This document shows, one piece after another, positions 40,256-52,484 of a stretch of 64,000 bases of DNA (position 1 is the first letter of the stretch; every line of letters starts with the position of its first letter). The stretch comes from Progne subis subis. Its lineage: Eukaryota; Chordata; Aves; Passeriformes; Hirundinidae. The translations under genes were made by a program, and so were the position numbers. Under the pieces are notes generated by a model. That model was given only the letters and a program-made list of their open reading frames with translations. It was not told where the DNA came from and did not search any database. Location: contig JAKJHU010000030.1 in the NCBI GenBank assembly GCA_022316685.1, forward strand, positions 4,781,058 through 4,845,057, read 5' to 3'.

Positions 40256-41375
40256 TTGGGGCCATTTAGATTGGAAGAGACCTTAGAAGCCATCTTGTCC
40301 CTCTTCCCATTAAACTTTAATCCAGCAAGATCAGGTGGCCCAATACCGTGTAAGTCAAGTTTTGAAGGTCTGGAAATGACACAGATTCTTTGGGGAGCCT
40401 GCTCTGGAAGGAAATACCTTCATGGTGAAAATTATCTTCCTAACATCTGACTGAATTTCCTCTGCTGAAGCTGGTGCCCATTGCCTTTCATCCTATCAGT
40501 GAGCATCACACAGAGGAGTCTGACTCATGTTACTGAGCTGGGGAGAGCAAAACCATCTCCCTTGGCCTTCTCTTCATGGGACTTGACAAAAGCAGCTCTG
40601 ACTGCTTCTCTTCAAACACCGTATGCTCCTGCCCCCTCACTGTCCTGGTGACTCTCTGCTGGTCTTGCTCCAATTTGTCAGTCAACTTCTTGAACTGGCG
40701 AACTCCAGAGCAGACACAGTACCCCAGCTGTGGAATTCACAAGTATGGAATACCAGGGATGAACAACTACTGCTGGCTATATTCCTGCTAAGTGCCCAAC
40801 ATATGGTTGGTTTTGCCAGCATATTACGGATCACAGAATATTCTGAGTTGGAAGGGACCCAGCAGGGTCATCAAGTCGAGCTCTTAAATGAATACAGGGA
40901 TTGCACCCACAACCTTGGTGTTATCAGCAGCATGCTCTGACCAGCTGAGCTAATCTCACATCCTGCTTGAGGCACACAGGGACACCCAGACCCCTTTCTA
41001 TAAAGCTGCTTCCTAGACAGTTGGCCACACTGGGATGTTGCACAAACTTAGTCCATCTCCTGAACAGGACGTTGCATTTACCTTTGCTGATTGTCATGAG
41101 GCTCCTGTCAGTCCTTTCCTCCCCCTGTCAGGGTCCCTGTAAATAGCAGCCTTGCCCTCCAGAATGCTAACCACATCCCTGCGATTTGCTATCACCCACA
41201 GGTTCCAGTTGTTAATACACACAATTAAAAGTGTTGGCCCCAGTACCAGTCCCAGGGGAACACCACCAGCTGTAACCTGCCACCAGATGGATTTTGTACT
41301 GCTGATCCCAACCTTTTTAGCCAGGCAGTCCAGTCAATTCTGTATCCACCTAATTGTCACTTATATACTTCATAT
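40256..41375 (-). mobile_element. Old CR1 LINE (3' UTR through end of RT), split by a SINE
   Basis: Plus-strand text follows the CR1 reverse complement over its length. The tail is at about 40256 ('tttagattggaagagacctt'), and the ORF2 C-terminal region is at about 40560-40820 ('ctctgctggtcttgctccaa'). After the inserted SINE, the region upstream in the element continues to about 41375. There, 'aaaagtgttggccccagtac' and 'caggggaacaccaccagctg' match the conserved block just after the RT catalytic motifs. It is strongly diverged and not functional. Confidence 0.85.
40830..40957 (-). mobile_element. tRNA-Ile-derived SINE (TguSINE1-like) nested in CR1
   Basis: On the minus strand the head reads like tRNA-Ile. 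The A box TAGCTCAGCTGG is at 40952-40941, the anticodon-arm text CTGATAACACCAAGG follows, and a degraded B box GGGTGCAATCC is at 40908-40898. The body then ends in a CR1-like tail ('cccttccaactcagaatatt' and 'ctgtgat') at 40830. A tRNA-Ile head plus a CR1-type tail is the layout I recall for zebra-finch TguSINE1, which borrows CR1 machinery. It interrupts the flanking CR1 alignment, so it inserted later. Confidence 0.8.
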
Positions 41376-44070
41376 CTGACCTTACAGAGACATAGTGAAG
41401 ATGTTTTGAGAGCTGCAGCCTTTGTGTGAAAAGAAAACAACAATAAATTTGGATTAAAATATATTTGTTACATTTTTCTGAGTGCTTGACTTTGCAAATT
41501 GACTAAGTTTTTGTTTATACAAATTTATTTGTATTTATACCAAGTGGGAAGTGTTAATATGGGGCTCAAATCCTTTTAAATATTGGGGGATGTACATGTG
41601 GAGATGCTAGTGTGTTGCTGCTTGCTTTTTTTTTTTTTTTTTCTGGTAGATGCTTTGAAAGCCTGTGGGTGAAAGATGCAGTAGGAACAACTGAGTGACT
41701 TTTCCTGACGAATCTCATTCACTGCAGCTACAGTGACCAATACTATTAATGTTCTACTTTTCCACAGATCTTCTGCCTACAGTAATGGGTTATGTGGTTA
41801 TTCAGGGTTTCTCTCCATTTGCCTGTTGTTCCTCTCTGTGCTACCTGTGATTCATGGAGACAGCCCTCCCAGCTGCAGCAGTCACTGCCTTCCCATGGCA
41901 CTGGCAATGGCAGAAGTACATCTGACTTCAGGAGCACTCCAGTCTTTCCCTCTGTCCCTTCCCTTCTCACATTAGACCAGGCCATCCTTGCAACAGCAAA
42001 AAAATCAGTTTCACATACAGTGTTGAGAAACGTTGAGCTCCATTTGAACAGATGCCTGAATTTACTCACAATCATCACTAAATGGGACAGCAGGGCTGGG
42101 GATGGAAAGATTGCATTTGAGAAGGGAAGATTTTTTTGTAAAGAAACTGAAGAAAACTTATTGAGAAACCTCAGGACTTGGTACTGGACCAAAAGGCAGA
42201 CAGGGCTTTTGGTGATGACGTTAGTTGTCTTCCACAGATAAAACATCCACTTCTGAAGAAGAGGTTTTTGTGCTAGTAGATTAGCTGCAGGCACTTTGGA
42301 TGGTGGAAGGCCCTGCACGTCACAACAGACATACATAAAAAAGTTCACTTGCTGAATGGGTCACCCCACAGTGGGGTGGGTAGAGCCTGAGCATTGTCAC
42401 TGCCTGCCAGGACCGAGTCTCTGTCAGAGGAGCCATCCCAGAATCGTGTGCTTACGGCAGGGACTGGCTGGGAGATGGTCATGCATACTGATATTTGTGG
42501 TTTGCTTCTGCTTAGACAGAAAAGCTTAGTGACAGCTTTCCAACAACCAAAATTAAGGAAATGTTCAAGGGTTTAGAAAGAGGGAAAAGGAAATAATGCA
42601 CAAGTTCATTAAAAAGCTATTTCAAGAAAAAAAGTCACTGTCTTCCCACAGCAACTGCAACTGCTGAAGCTATTCATTAGCCTGCTAAGTTGCTTTGGAT
42701 ATCTGGATGAAGATGGGTGTTATCTGAGGAAGGGAAGCTTGACCAAAAATAGCAGGAAGCAGAGCCTAGAGAGACTGATGCTTTCTTGTTGAAAAGTTCA
42801 GTTGGAAAGCACAAACACAAGGCATCAGTGAGAGAACAAACCCCACTGGACACATGCTGGGCACAGTGCTTAAGGCAGTACTGGAATGCACTCAGAGATG
42901 ATGGGGATGTGGCTAGTCATAAGAGCTGATGTAGAATGAAAGCTTTGTAAAATTTGGCATTGCTGTAAGTTCAAATGGTTGTATCTAAGGGTGGAAAATT
43001 GTTTATTGTTTTTGTCATAGAGTTTTCAGCATATGTTGGGACACAGAGACCCAGGAGAGCAACGGCTTACCGTGTTCTTACTCTGTGAGGACTCACAGCA
43101 AGCCATCCACCTGATAGCTGGACAGTATGAGTGATGGGTACTATTTAATGCTAATGCAAATGTTTTGGTGATATTTTAAAAATATAAATTAAAAAGTAAT
43201 GGTATGCTTTAGAAGAAATCCCAAAGCTGATTGCAAATTAATGCCATAGACACAAAACAGAATGAAGTAACTTCTGGGGAGGGAAATGACATTTTTCCTC
43301 CATGTAGCATAATGACGTATGCTCAAGTTTGTCAGAGAATGAGGAACACTAAGGTCAGCTGTAATGGTCTGTGTTTTTCATTCTGTTTAGCATGAAAAGG
43401 GACAACTCTGCTCAGGAACACTGCTTCTGCAGAACTGTGGCTCAAACTCTTATAATGTCAGCTGGTATCTCCCCAGAAGTAATTTAATTCTTGAAGTAGC
43501 CTTGAAGATATAAAACCTCCAATATTATTACTCAGCTTTGCCATCAGCAGTCTCAGCTTAAGGGTACTGTGGTGATTAATACTTGGGGAATGTCTGGACA
43601 GGGTTTGAATGCTGTGGAGGAACAGGATGCTTGTGCCATGCCTAACACAAAGTGCTCTGGCTCTGAGCTGCAGAACACAAGGTTAGACATGATAAAGAAC
43701 ACGGGTACTCTTGGCAAAATGGTGAATCATGTCATACTGACAGAAAGAGATTGTTTTAGGGCGAGAACTAGGAGACTGTGGAGAAGCATGATGTCAGTGC
43801 TTAAGGCCAGATACAGCTCACAGGTAAACAGGTATTTACCCGAGTAACTCCATCAAGACAGAATCTACTTGATTCATATTTGCCTAATTAGTTTGGTAGA
43901 ATTGGTCCCTGATTTTCCATGCTGTACTTACTTTTGCCCTTTTTTCCAGTGCTTTCTTTTTTTCATCCTTTCTCAGCACCAACTATCAGGCTCCCACTGG
44001 TTTAGTCCATTCCATTCACACCCACTCTTTCTCTACTTGCTCTGTTTTACTTGAACATAACATAGTTATA
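41376..44070. other. Intergenic, no gene recognised
   Basis: A T-run lies at 41628-41642. Overlapping frames of 200 codons (minus, 41746-42348) and 149 codons (plus, 41792-42241) resemble nothing I know. The region is otherwise ordinary AT-rich sequence. Confidence 0.5.
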
Positions 44071-44417
44071 TGTTGTAATGCATTAATTTGGTTCATATTG
44101 TGTTTCATCGGATTTGCAATCTGTACCACGTGGTTTGTCCTTGCTCAGCTGTAACCCAACTCTGTTCCACTCCCACTTTATCCCTGATGGGCAGTGGCTT
44201 GTCCCTGCCTCTGGGCCCATCCCCCTGGGGAAAAAGCCCCGGCATGGGTGGGGTCTCGCTCTCTCTGGGACCCGTGAGCCATCGGGAAAGAGCTCCAGCC
44301 AGGCAGGGCAGGACTCCAGACTAAAGCTGTTATATCCCACCTGGTGAGAGAGAGCAGACTCTCCTTTTGCTACCGGCGGTTGTCTGGTCTCATAAAGAAA
44401 CCTCACAGTTATGAACA
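44071..44417 (+). mobile_element. Probable solo LTR of an endogenous retrovirus
   Basis: The 347-bp block starts TGTTGTAATG and ends TATGAACA, the TG...CA form of an LTR. Flanking five-base sequences are TTATA (44066-44070) and TCATA (44418-44422), a target duplication with one mismatch. A TATA-like TATAT lies at 44331-44335 and a CATAAA poly(A)-like signal at 44391-44396, in the correct order for plus-strand U3-R-U5. The composition is GC-richer than the flanks. No internal retroviral sequence is attached, so it would be a solo LTR left by recombination. The family is not identified. Confidence 0.65.
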
Positions 44418-46404
44418 TCATAAAGCTTCATGTCCACCTGCAACATCTTTGTTCCCAAAGTCACTATGAAAGCATGCCATTTCAAACAAATGACACAAAG
44501 AACTGGGGTCCCTTGGTGTGGTTTCTGACACCACCCATAGCCAGTGGGCTGAATCTACTGCCCTTCAAGTCATCAATAGGTTTTCTAATAAATGCCAGCT
44601 CCTCTTAAGGATCCAGTACTTGCAAGAACTCTGGAAATCTTTCACAATGGTATTCTTACACACATCAGCCTTTTTAGAACTACTTACAAAGGCTGTGCTG
44701 GACCCTGTCCTTCATTGTTAGCACAAGGGAGAAAAGATACCGGGTACATAAATTAAAAGAAAACAAAAAACCATAGAATTTATTATTTCCATTTTTAATA
44801 CCCATGAAGCAATCACGGCAAGACAATACCGCTTTCTCACGAAAATGCCTTCAGTGTAATATAAATGATGAATAAACATGGAAAGTAAAGACAAAGCCAC
44901 TGAAAACTCATGAGGCGGGGTGCCATTTCAATGCAGTGAGTGAACTACAGAACTGAACCCTAATTTTATTTTAAAAATAATTATACCTCATTATCCCAGT
45001 GAGAGAATAGTTTTCCTTGCCTGAATCACATAGCCTTTTTTTTGGTGTAAGTCACTCTCTACATAGAGAGACAATTCTAGTCTCATTAATTTAGTCTTTC
45101 TGTTTTCTACTTGGCTGAGATGCCTAACCAATTCTCCCTTCCGTATGGAGAGGTAGCTTCATCTTAATTTGCTTTCCAATATGCTATTTAGAATAATTTT
45201 CCTGCTTTCAGTACTTGGTCTTCAAAGCACCTTATTATTAAAACTCCAAGTTTACTTTTTTTTTTTCCTAATACAAAGAAAACCCATTCAGAGTTTAAAG
45301 CTAAAGATGGCTGCAAGCAGAGCCTAAGCATCTTAATCAATATTTAATTTAGCTTGATTTGCTGCTTAATTCTGAATAGCCAAATTCCATGCATTATAAT
45401 TGCACCTCTTGGTTTTACAAGCAGTCTTTACCAATATAAGAATTGCTGCCTCTGCAAGGACTGAGAGAACGAGCTAGAGACTTACACTTCTCACTTATTA
45501 TAGCTATTTATCTTAATATTCCTTAGGACATGATTGAGATTGCTTGGCTCTAAAACTACCTTGTCCAAACCTTAAGATTATTTTGGTGTCACAGAAAGCT
45601 GGATGGACCTGAACTGAAAGAGCTTTCAGAAAGACTCAGATACCCACACAGTGCAACCAGAGGATTGGCTCTGTCATCTACACTCACAAAAGCAGGCAAG
45701 CATCTCATCTTAGAGCTGGTTTGTTAAAAAAACCCAACAAAACAACAACCCAGCCATGGCAGAATAAAAGGAACATGTCCTCACCTGGAGAGTACAGCAG
45801 GGTGTTGTGGGGACACAGAGACTAAAATCTGCCCAGCCTGATGATATGTAATAACTAAGATATTTGTTGACAAATTGTAACAACTCCTTGAAAAGTATTT
45901 GGCAATATAAAAGAGTTCATCTTGTCTTTAGAAGTTAATCCTGTCTTTAGAAGAGGAATCTACACTTTGCACAGGGTTTTAATGATGCTTAGAGTCTGTC
46001 AGTTGCAGCATTCAAGCAATGTCACTTGCCTTACCCATCTCTTCCCCCATTCCCAGAGTAACTGTCAATCAATATTCCCAGCCTTTTGTGTTTCTATCAT
46101 AAACTATAATCAGATATTTACATGCCACTGAACTGCTAAGACAAAGTCAACTGTGTAGCTACTTTTCCTAAGTTAGCTGCCCTGCTGAGACTTACCAGTG
46201 TCTCTGGTGAATGGATGAGCTGCCCATATCCAAAAAAAAATTTCTGGGCTTTGAATGGTTGGAAATTTGCCGGCAATTCACACAGCTGGAAAGTGACATT
46301 ATGGTTTTTTTGACATTTTTTTCAATCTCTACTGGATATCTCTATGTACAATGACTTTAAAACAATAAGACAGGCAATTCCACAGTGGCAAGCTGGAGCA
46401 ATAC

Positions 46405-46460
46405 CATTGCTTCAGTGGAGTTACTCTGGATTTACAGTGTGGAAAGTCAGATTGGAACCT
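46405..46460. repeat. Possible relic of an old amniote interspersed repeat
   Basis: 'cttcagtggagttactctgg' is followed by 'atttacagtgtggaaagtca' and 'gattgg'. It is the clearest of three copies of a motif I recall from many reptile and bird loci. The others here are near 13945 and 48122. Confidence 0.45.
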
Positions 46461-48121
46461 GGACCTGGACAACTAATAATGGGTCTCATCTTCTTCCCCC
46501 TCCCCGAGAAAGACAATGAAGCTAATAGAAATGAAACTGGACCAAAAATAAAGTGAAGTGACTGTTGCACACAGCTGAAGTTGCACCCAGTGTTCTCATA
46601 AAGAACAGGGAGTTTCTACATGGGAAATTCCCTTAAACTCTGTCTTTATCCTCATGGGAGATGAGCAAGTAAGAGAATGCAAAGGATTCAGCTGCTCCAA
46701 AGGAAGACTGGCGTTAGATTGCAGAGGGAGAATCAGAATTGCTATTATTTTTAAATTTAACAATCCCTGTAAGCAAGTTCTCCCAGTGGTCAATGAGGCC
46801 AACACAGGTGTCAAAATCAACATCTAATGAGAGAGGTTCATGCTTGATCTTGCCTCAGCCTAGTGCAATAAAATGTGTGGTAAAGGACATTTTCTCAAGT
46901 ACAACACAACAGAAAATAGAAACAACACAGCTTACACAGGAGGTCTAAGACTGCTTAACTCATACATCTTGCAGCACTAAGAATATTTTTTAGTCTGGCT
47001 GTTTTCATACCACACAAGTGTCTCCGGTGTTAGCTATGTCGCACCAAGAGCCTCACCAAAGTCAGGGTGACGCTTCAAGGCAGCTTTTCACAATGAAGTG
47101 CCCTTAACACTGATGTTTTGTTCCCACAGCCCAACACTGTGCATAGGGGTAGTGAAAGCAATGAGTTTCACAGTCAAAATAAAGCCTCACAAGCCTGCTA
47201 TCAGTACCTTGAGTTCCCTTTACTCTTCCTCCCTCCTGTCTCTCAGTGGATTCTTGATTGCATTTGCTTTTGTTTTTCCCTTGAAGTTTCCCAAACTTCT
47301 TCCTTCTGGACACGAGAAGGCAAGCTGGGCTCCAGCTCTGAGAACAGACTTCTTGTTTCCTCTAATTACTGTGAGGAGTTTTGGCCCTGACCTCTATTGT
47401 ACAGGACCAGGTGTTGGCAAGGGCTGTACAAGAACTGAGTAAGACCTTTAAGATAGGCTCCTGTGTGACTGCCTGGACTGGAAACCCAGTGAGCAGAATG
47501 GAGGGGACTTGGAAATGCTACAGGAAATAAAGCAGCTCCTTTGTATAAACTCATCAACCCATCTTCACCCTGTGGGATTGGAGCAGTCTGAGCAAAGTAG
47601 CTCTACAGCTAGTCCAAGACACGGCTGGAGAGCACTCCTCAGCTTCTTGCATTCAAACATGCAGTGTCTGGCCTGACTTCTGAGCCTGGATGCTAGATTT
47701 AGGACCTGGCCATCTAGTGCTGTCATTAAATGATGTGCTAAGAATGGAGAAATGTCACTGAAGACTTTCCAAAGCTCTGATTCCATGGCTCATACATCCT
47801 CTTGCTGTCAGACTTGTTTCCAAAATGAAAACTGATCCCCTGCTCAACAGGGCAATGTGAGACCCCCTATATCCCCCAGAAAGAAGAAAGGGAAGTGTCT
47901 TGTTCACAGTCCTTCCTTCTCTGCTTACACTAAACCTCAGCCAGAGGCAGTGACACAGGGAATGAATTTCTTAGAAACTGTAGGAAATGGCAAACACCCG
48001 GCTCAGCTTCCCTGTTCTAATCTTCTTTCATTGCCATTAGTTCTAGCTGAAAACAGGCAGGTCTTCCATCCTTGGCCATGATTCTGGCTCTAAATCTCTG
48101 GACACCAATTACTTTTGCCCA

Positions 48122-48175
48122 CAGCCACTGAAACCAATGGGACTTCACATACTGGTGCAGAAGTCTCAGCTGGAG
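48122..48175. repeat. Possible relic of an old amniote interspersed repeat
   Basis: 'actgaaaccaatgggacttc' followed by 'acatactggtgcagaagtct' resembles the same class of scattered amniote motif. The match is weak. Confidence 0.3.
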
Positions 48176-48424
48176 AGTGATGATGTAAGATCAGAGCTTT
48201 TGTCTACAATTCATGCATGCCTAAGAGTGCTAAAGAAATAACAGTCAATGAGATTATTAATTGATATATCAAGGAATTTGTATTCCTTTGTCAGGAATAT
48301 ATTGGGTAAAGTGAATATATATAAACTGAGTAAAAAACCCTACAGGCTATCAGTATCAGTAGTTAATTTTAAAGACTTTTTATGCATGTTAATGACAACA
48401 TGGCCGTAAGATTAAGGTATTCTG

Positions 48425-48525
48425 GTTTTACTGGCAGGGAAGCAGAGGTTAAATAAGTTTAAGGCCACACAGCAAGTCCTTGGATTTATAACTCCCAAAT
48501 CTGCGTTCTGCTCAGTCCAGCAGGT
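48425..48525 (-). mobile_element. MIR SINE relic
   Basis: Plus-strand 'agaggttaaataagtttaag', 'gccacacagcaagtccttgg' and then 'tttataactcccaaatctgc' parallel the reverse complement of the MIR core. That core has aggttaag, then ggtcacacagctagtaag, then a block ending at the tRNA-like B box. The element is therefore on the minus strand. MIR is an ancient amniote SINE, so strong divergence is expected. Confidence 0.65.
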
Positions 48526-51500
48526 CATGCTGACTAACTGTGGAATGCATATTTCCAAAGAACACTTAAGGGACAAGAGGAATCACAAGGAACAAAAGGT
48601 ACAGATAAAGCAAGCATTAATTCTTTAAAAAAAAAAGTTTTCCACCATTCAAAAAACACGAGTCAACTTCTGTTTAAGTTGTCATACCTCACCAGTGCCT
48701 TAGACAGGAACAGGAGCACTAGAAGAACATAAGGGAAATTGTCTTGACAGCGTTTTTAACAAAACTGAAATAGACACAACAGCTTTATGTCAAGAGATTT
48801 CCACTACAAACGTGCCTAAGATTTCAAATAAAGTTTATGGAGGTTTATCCCAATGTAGCTGAAAAGTCCAGAGAAACCAGAACTGTTCCCTTCCATGCAG
48901 ACCTTGGCAGCCATAAGACTGTAGGAAACAAGCAGTGATACTGTTATTTCAGCTTCCTGAAGACAATTTCTATGCTACTGTTCCATATTATATAAGTCTG
49001 CTCCTCAGACTGGGACCAATCCATTTGTATGGAATACTTATAAAAACAAAACCTGTTTTAAGCAAATTAAGAATTTAAATATTAATTTACTCATCTTAAA
49101 GATTAAACATTTTCAGAAAACTAAGAAAATTAAATGAAACTGACCCTGCAATTTCAAAGACCTTTTGTCAGACATTAACCAAGACAAGTGTGAAAAGAAG
49201 TGTTGATTACGTGACAATACTATAACCAGACCATCTGGAATCTGACTCTGGAGAAGGAACAAAGAATTCATTTCCCTTCCATCAAGAGTCCCCATCCATA
49301 AAAAGTTAATTTCCTTTTATAGGTAAATGAAAGGGAGTTGCTCAACCTGACACAGCTCCCTGAATAATCAGAGAAGATTTACAGAGGCCTTAATGCACGC
49401 AGCAGCTCAAGATGCAAACTGCCTTCTCCCTGTCCCTTTTCTGACTGCACCTCATTTATGCTTACACACCTCATGACATGGGGCAAATCCCAACCTGCTG
49501 CTGGCAGATTAAAATTAAGTACCTGCAACAATCTTTCTCATGTACTGAAAGAGAGGTAGGTCCTGAGAGTCAAGGGACAAAGTATCAACAAAAACCCCTC
49601 AGAGATTAAAGAACTGAATGGCCCTGTTTGAACTTGGCTTTGGTTAAAGTCAAGCAGCTGGAAAAGCTCCTGATCCCATACTCACATGTAAAAAATAGAT
49701 GGAGAAATCACATATTCTGATACTTAATTTAGAACCTGACATTCTAAACTTACTCTGTGGATAGTGAAGTCAGAACCAGACACTACTCCTACTATGCATC
49801 ACCGTGGCAGAAAGAGACTTCTGAGACCTCGTATATAGAAACATCTTAAATAATATTACAAATAAAATTCACATTAAGAATCATATTAGTTTTAGTCAAG
49901 AGGAAATATTCCAATTCTGCTAATATTTCTTGTTACAAAACTAGGAATATTTTGCTCACTTTGAGAGCTCTGGTAAAATTACACTTAGGTATCTGTAACT
50001 GGAGGAATGAAAAGATTTCCCCCAAACTCTTCCTTTTGCCAGGAGCATGGGAGCGTGTCTGTGTCTGCCCAGTTTTCCTCAGAAACATCTGCAGTTTCTA
50101 AGGAAGTTGCTAATCTCTCTCTGAGTCTTTCTCCATATTCTTTTTGATCCACTATTTTCAGCATTCTTCCTTCATGTGCCAAAAAGTTACACTGAAACTC
50201 AGATCCTAACACTTACCTACCTAAACCAGGGGAAATTACTGAAATGACATTATTTTTATGAAGGAACTATGATCTGTGCTGTGCACCAGTGGCTCTCACA
50301 CATGGTTTGTGCCCTCCAAGCTGGCCATGCAGAGAGAGCAGACTACATAGCACTGACTCCACTTCCTCTCCTCCCCACCCTGGCCCTGAGTGCACATCCT
50401 TGTCTCTTCGGTGAAGTGACAGGCACAGCCAAAAATGCCATGGTATGTTCACAAAGCAGGGTAGATGTGCAGCTGGCTCTGCCAGCTCACAGACACTGGG
50501 TACTGACTGGGAACCACAGTGCTCTCAGCTCTTAACATTGAATTCTTTTGGCTCAGCCTCAACAGGCTGTGTCCTTGGTCACTTGCAGCAGAAGGGGAGT
50601 GTCTGCAGTGCTTTGTGTCCACTCCAGAGGCTATTTCAGCATCCTCCATTTGTTTGTTATGAAGCCATAACCAAAAGATTGGTGGTGAACCTGGGCCACC
50701 CCTGTATGCTGATCTGTACTGCTGCTGCACACTGCAGATGTCCAGAGCCTGCACCACCCTGTTCCACAGAGCAAAGCCGTCTCCATCCAGTCCCACTATC
50801 CCATCTCACAAGCAGCGCGAAGACTTCTTACATCCACTCTGACATAAACCAAGTTCAGCTTGTTCACAGGTCACATTTTGGACATTTTCTGTTGACAGCT
50901 GAAGTAATCCAAACAGTTTGATTAAATAAAAGTAACAAAATAATTTACAGCATTGAAAAAGGGAAGTAAAACTGAAAACAAGGCTCACACAACAAGGTTA
51001 GCTTCTTGTGTCTCTATTACTGGAAAGTCTAAATTAAAAAGATTACTATTGACAGCAGTGAACTGGTGAACTGGAGCCAACTGATAACCCTCTCTTCAAA
51101 TATGGTCTCCTCCATCCCATAAAAGGTTTTCACTCTAGACAAAGCTAGGCAAATAAAGATACCTTGGAAATGACAATGGCCCAAGTAAGATAGGGGATAG
51201 TGTGCTGTAAGCAGTAAATATGAACAAATGAGAAAAGTTCCAGGGAAGAAGTGTGTTTTATGAGCACAATCCTCAGTGCATATGAAATGGAGTAAATCTC
51301 AAGCCTAGGTGAAGCACAAATGGAAGCGTGGAGTGGAGGGCAGAAGATGAAATGAGAAGGAAGGGCAGAGTTAGGAAGAATGCAATGGGAGTGAGAGTAT
51401 ATTTCTGTTAGGGCTGCCTGACACAGCTTCCCAGTTCAGGCCCTTGGGGTCAGATGTAAGCACTAGTGCCAGGGCAGGGGCAAGGAAGCACATTGGGAAT

Positions 51501-52418
51501 AAAGCAACGAGTGCCTGGCTGCCGGCAGGAGGTGAAGTCTGCAGCCTCATATCCTTATGTTAGTTAAGATTCAAAAGCTGACTTGCAGTAAAGATTATTT
51601 TCTTGGCTTAAAAGTACATATAAAATATTCCTAATTGCTCTACTGGAGCATAGTTTATTTCTTGGAGGAAGACACATGTTTTCAAAGTACACCTTTGAAT
51701 TTCAGAACATACATAATGGCCTAAAGTTCCTGCAAACCTATTGTCCTTTGGGTAGAATGACTCAGAATGGCCACTACAAAATCCCCAGGGTCCTGGAAAG
51801 CCTGAAAATGCCATGAATAGACACCTTTCCAGCTTTATTGCCAGACCATCTTTTTATTCTCCCAAGCATTTGTTCCATCTCCAGAAGCTTTCCGGAGGAC
51901 CAAGTTAAGCCAAAGTCAATAGTTCCTCTAATTAGTGTTAAATGTCACATGAAAAATTGGACAAAATGACCAAATTTTAAACTAAACAATCTGTACAACA
52001 CCGGAAAACTAGTTTCTCACTTTGCAAAAGAGAGCATAACTCTAAAAACCCAAGAGAACAGACATTTTTAAACTATCAAATTCACTTACTATCAAAGTAA
52101 TGGTGCTCAGTGGGGGAAGCATACCTCTGAGAGGCAGGTAATGTGATCTTATACTTCTTCTACCACCAGGACCAAGAAAATATGTCACTAAGTCAGTGCA
52201 ACAAATAAAAACAGAAGTGGTAGTATATTAAATACCAATCTGATGACAAATGACAAACACCAGAATTCCTTAAATCAGATTTATTTCAGACTGATCTCAC
52301 TGGAGGCCCTGTTTGCTATTCCTAAACAGCCTTTTGGCATAGGAGTGCACAGAGTAAGGACACCCACATGCTCATTATCTGTGCACATTTGCAGGCTGTA
52401 GTTCTAGTAAACATTAGA

Positions 52419-52484
<66 letters not shown>

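Larger units (their letters stand above)
44418..48424. other. Intergenic, no gene recognised
   Basis: This contains a short A/C-rich tract at 45725-45751 and repeat-like motifs near 46405 and 48122. I see no coding exon. Confidence 0.5.

Noticed and set aside
40898..40957. Functional tRNA-Ile gene
   Set aside because: The A box is good but the B box is degraded, the acceptor stem is missing and a CR1-like tail follows. It is a SINE head, not a tRNA gene.
41746..42348. 200-codon minus and 149-codon plus overlapping frames
   Set aside because: Neither resembles a known protein or transposon product, and the two frames shadow each other.
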